From contig JAWKHL010000005.1 in assembly GCA_041394845.1 (NCBI GenBank), forward strand, positions 358,834 to 422,833: 64,000 bases of DNA. Direction: 5' to 3'. The stretch comes from JAHCHG01 sp041394845. GTDB taxonomy: Bacteria; Acidobacteriota; Blastocatellia; Pyrinomonadales; Pyrinomonadaceae. A program made the position numbers and the translations under genes. Below the pieces are notes generated by a model. That model searched no databases and was not told the DNA's origin. It saw only the letters and a list, made by a program, of their open reading frames with translations. Below, one piece after another: positions 62,531 to 64,000 of the stretch. Each line of letters starts with the position of its first letter. Within the stretch, counting starts at the first letter, position 1.

Positions 62531-63079
62531 TTAACGGCTTTTTTTCTCTTCCGGTTTGGCCGCCATCGGCAGATTAAGGGCCGGTTTGACCTCGCCGCGA
62601 TGACAGGTCGTGCAGTTGACGATCGCGTTGCGGCCCTCCAGACCCTTGATGTTTTTCAACAGATCCTCGTTGATCTTGGCGGCCATGAGCTGCATGTCGC
62701 GGGCGATCTGTTTGGTCGGTTTGGTCTCGGCGGCCCAGTTTTCCGGCGTGTGGCAATGGGTGCAGGTGACGCCGAGCGAGCGGCTGAAACCGAACTGCAT
62801 GATGGCCAGAAGCCGCCCGGCCGGAACGCCTTTGAAGTTCTGTATGTTTTTGAAAACGGTCTCGGCCGGCTCCTGCTCGCGGCCCTTGATCTGTTCGCGC
62901 AGTTTGGCTACGGCCGCTCCCTGATCGAACTCCGGGGTCGGGGTCGGTGCGGTCGTTTTGCTTTCCTGAGCCGCAACCTCAGGACGAAAAAACGGCCGCA
63001 ACAGAAATGCGCACGAAACGAACAAAACGAAAACAAGAATAACGGCCGAACTCAACACGGTTTGCTTTTTACTTTTCAT
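62531..63079 (-). CDS. Di-heme reaction-centre-type cytochrome c
   Basis: 182 residues from ATG 63079, with AAGGGA 7 nt upstream; an in-frame GTG at 63085 is less likely. One N-terminal signal or anchor helix (VLSSAVILVFVLFVSCAFLL), then a Pro/Thr-rich linker and a small domain with two CxxCH heme sites: VTCTHCHTPENW (about 107) and VNCTTCHRGEVKP (about 157). QFGFSRSLGV and FKGVPAGRLLAIM fit the photosynthetic-reaction-centre cytochrome subunit family, which in Acidobacteriota occurs as short stand-alone proteins in non-phototrophs. Probably a periplasmic electron carrier. The intended partner is unknown. Confidence 0.9.
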   Translation of the reverse strand: MKSKKQTVLSSAVILVFVLFVSCAFLLRPFFRPEVAAQESKTTAPTPTPEFDQGAAVAKLREQIKGREQEPAETVFKNIQNFKGVPAGRLLAIMQFGFSRSLGVTCTHCHTPENWAAETKPTKQIARDMQLMAAKINEDLLKNIKGLEGRNAIVNCTTCHRGEVKPALNLPMAAKPEEKKSR

Positions 63080-63386
63080 ATTCACGTCCCTTATTTTTCC
63101 TCCGGCGGAAGGCGGGGAAAAGACAAATATCCTCTGATCTTGAATTTTTCGGCGAATGCTTTTGGTCAGCTTTGCGATTTTCCTTTATGTTCGGAGGGTT
63201 TATACGTCGGTTTGAGAAATTTGGTTTTGATAAAATGGCAAATTTCTCCCCCGATTTCAAAAGCGGCGAGGGCTTTGATTTTTCGTCCATTTGGGCCGGT
63301 CCCGCGACCGGCGGCCGGCAAATGATTCCGGACGCCCGTTTTAGATTTGCTAGAGCGGGAAAATTTCTCTAAACTATAAAGCCGTT
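63080..63386. other. Intergenic before the tRNA
   Basis: About 300 nt with no open frame of note and no clear repeat. It should contain the tRNA promoter and, in the other orientation, that of the cytochrome gene; no convincing match to consensus is seen. Confidence 0.5.
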
Positions 63387-63459
63387 GCCCTTGTAGCTCA
63401 ACGGTTAGAGCAGCAGACTCATAATCTGTTGGTTGGAGGTTCGAATCCTCCCGAGGGCA
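63387..63459 (+). tRNA. tRNA with CAU anticodon (Ile2 or elongator Met)
   Basis: 73 nt. Acceptor stem GCCCTTG/CGAGGGC with discriminator A, D arm GCTC/GAGC, anticodon stem GCAGA/TCTGT around loop CTCATAA (anticodon CAT), 5-nt variable loop, T arm GGAGG-TTCGAAT-CCTCC. The CCA end is not encoded. The CAU anticodon serves Met, or Ile after lysidine modification; the sequence alone does not settle which. Confidence 0.93.
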
Positions 63460-63472
63460 TTTAGATAGGTTT

Positions 63473-63508
63473 CGGCAAATCCTCAATTTACGGGATTTGC
63501 CGATTTTT
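63473..63508 (+). terminator. Terminator after the tRNA
   Basis: CGGCAAATCC/GGATTTGCCG stem, 10-nt loop, followed by ATTTTT. 14 nt beyond the tRNA end. Confidence 0.8.
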
Positions 63509-63597
63509 ATTGGGGTTTATTAAATTCTCTTTCGGCAACATTCGCAACATTGGCAACATTTTCCGCTCGATACTGCACAAAAACCGCACATTTTTTT

Positions 63598-64000
63598 CTA
63601 CCCTATCGAGTCGCGGAACTCTTCGAACTTCATCTGACCGGATCGAACCGCTTCGAAAATTTTTCTCAACCGGTCGATCTTCTCCGGGGTGCCGAATTTT
63701 TTTTCGATTATTTCCATTGCCCGCTCCCTGGCGGCCGCGGTCGAGTGCTGGTAATCGACGACGGCCGAAGGGTTGTCGGTAAACTCGGTCGTCGTTTTAT
63801 TGTCGATCAGGTTTTCGTGCAAAACCGAGGTAAAAGTGTGCCGGAGATCATGAAGGACAAAACCATTCGGGCGTTTCTTTCCATACGGGATCTCAAGCTG
63901 TTTGCACGCCCTTTTAATGATCGAATAGGTTTTCATGTGGATCTTGCCGGCTTCGGAAAAAAAGAATTTTGAATCCGGATAGAGTTTTGCGCCCTGGTCC
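63598..64000 (-). CDS. Tyrosine recombinase/integrase, C-terminal part (runs off the window)
   Basis: At least 134 C-terminal residues; the frame is open to the window edge (upstream codons read KLYPDSKFFFSEAGKIHMKTYS). The catalytic domain shows Arg-containing HDLRHTFTSVL, then AVVDYQHSTAAARERA, in which Tyr is the likely nucleophile followed by the usual His-containing segment. The N-terminal arm-binding and core-binding domains lie outside. It converges on the tRNA 3-prime end with 139 nt between, the usual arrangement when an integrative element has inserted into a tRNA gene. The element body should extend to the right of the window. Confidence 0.85.
   Translation of the reverse strand, partial: DQGAKLYPDSKFFFSEAGKIHMKTYSIIKRACKQLEIPYGKKRPNGFVLHDLRHTFTSVLHENLIDNKTTTEFTDNPSAVVDYQHSTAAARERAMEIIEKKFGTPEKIDRLRKIFEAVRSGQMKFEEFRDSIG

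Noticed and set aside
63166..63486. Minus-strand frame containing CPREDSNLQPTDYESAALTVEL
   Set aside because: This is the well-known spurious translation of the complement of a tRNA gene.

Overview
The window looks like chromosomal DNA of an uncultured or little-studied Acidobacteriota, most likely Blastocatellia/Pyrinomonadaceae. This is inferred from gene content, not from a marker gene: secreted peptidases of families S9, M14, M19, M20, M28 and C25, long proteins built from carboxypeptidase-regulatory-like beta domains, DUF362 and amidohydrolase proteins with Tat signals, a two-heme reaction-centre-type cytochrome, an OPT transporter, and dense intergenic repeats. There is no rRNA, CRISPR array or complete mobile element. 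One tRNA with a CAU anticodon lies at the right end, beside the C-terminal part of a tyrosine recombinase that runs off the window, probably the edge of an integrative element.

Layout. 0.3-8.7 kb: aldehyde dehydrogenase, GH97 alpha-glucosidase, alanine dehydrogenase, a cytochrome P460-like gene broken by one in-frame TGA, a lone response regulator, and a DUF512 iron-sulfur protein. 8.7-14.3 kb: a TPR/Fis-type regulator divergent from a small secreted peptide, glutaminyl cyclase, a SurA/DsbA-like thiol protein and a BtuF-like binding protein. 14.7-21 kb: a 2116-residue secreted SdrD-B/C25 peptidase. 21-31 kb: VOC protein, DNA glycosylase, hydrolase, SthA, a VanW-glycosyltransferase fusion, an NTF2-like protein, an esterase and an S9 peptidase. 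31-38.3 kb: papain-like protease, M19 dipeptidase, an orphan type VI sheath gene (tssC), GGDEF, oxidoreductase, PilZ, and a pseudopilin-like lipoprotein. 38.6-47.2 kb: three tandem paralogous surface proteins, then the OPT transporter. 47.6-63 kb: M14 peptidase, MscS channel, TrmB regulator, TAP-like hydrolase, dps with a PerR-type box, and a minus-strand run of M20, amidohydrolase, serine hydrolase, NTF2-like, DUF362, M28 and cytochrome genes.

How the genes fit together: much of the window encodes export and breakdown of peptides and glycans (GH97, C25, S9, M14, M19, M20, M28, OPT uptake, alanine dehydrogenase), typical of a heterotroph living on polymers. Signalling is represented by GGDEF, PilZ, a lone receiver, TrmB and the TPR/Fis regulator. 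Few true operons are visible; most genes look like single units separated by repeats or hairpins.

The most striking feature is the intergenic DNA. At least eight sequence families of degenerate 7-9 nt direct repeats (GATTTCG, GTGATGG, GTGAAAA, GTTAATG, GCTCACT, GACCACC, CTCCGTG types) are arranged as imperfect inverted arms. Many arms begin exactly at, and supply, the stop codon of the adjacent gene, and in three genes the same arrays are translated: as an inter-domain linker, directly after a start codon, and inside a signal peptide. Separate REP-like composite repeats with 3-nt loops occur in three intergenic regions.
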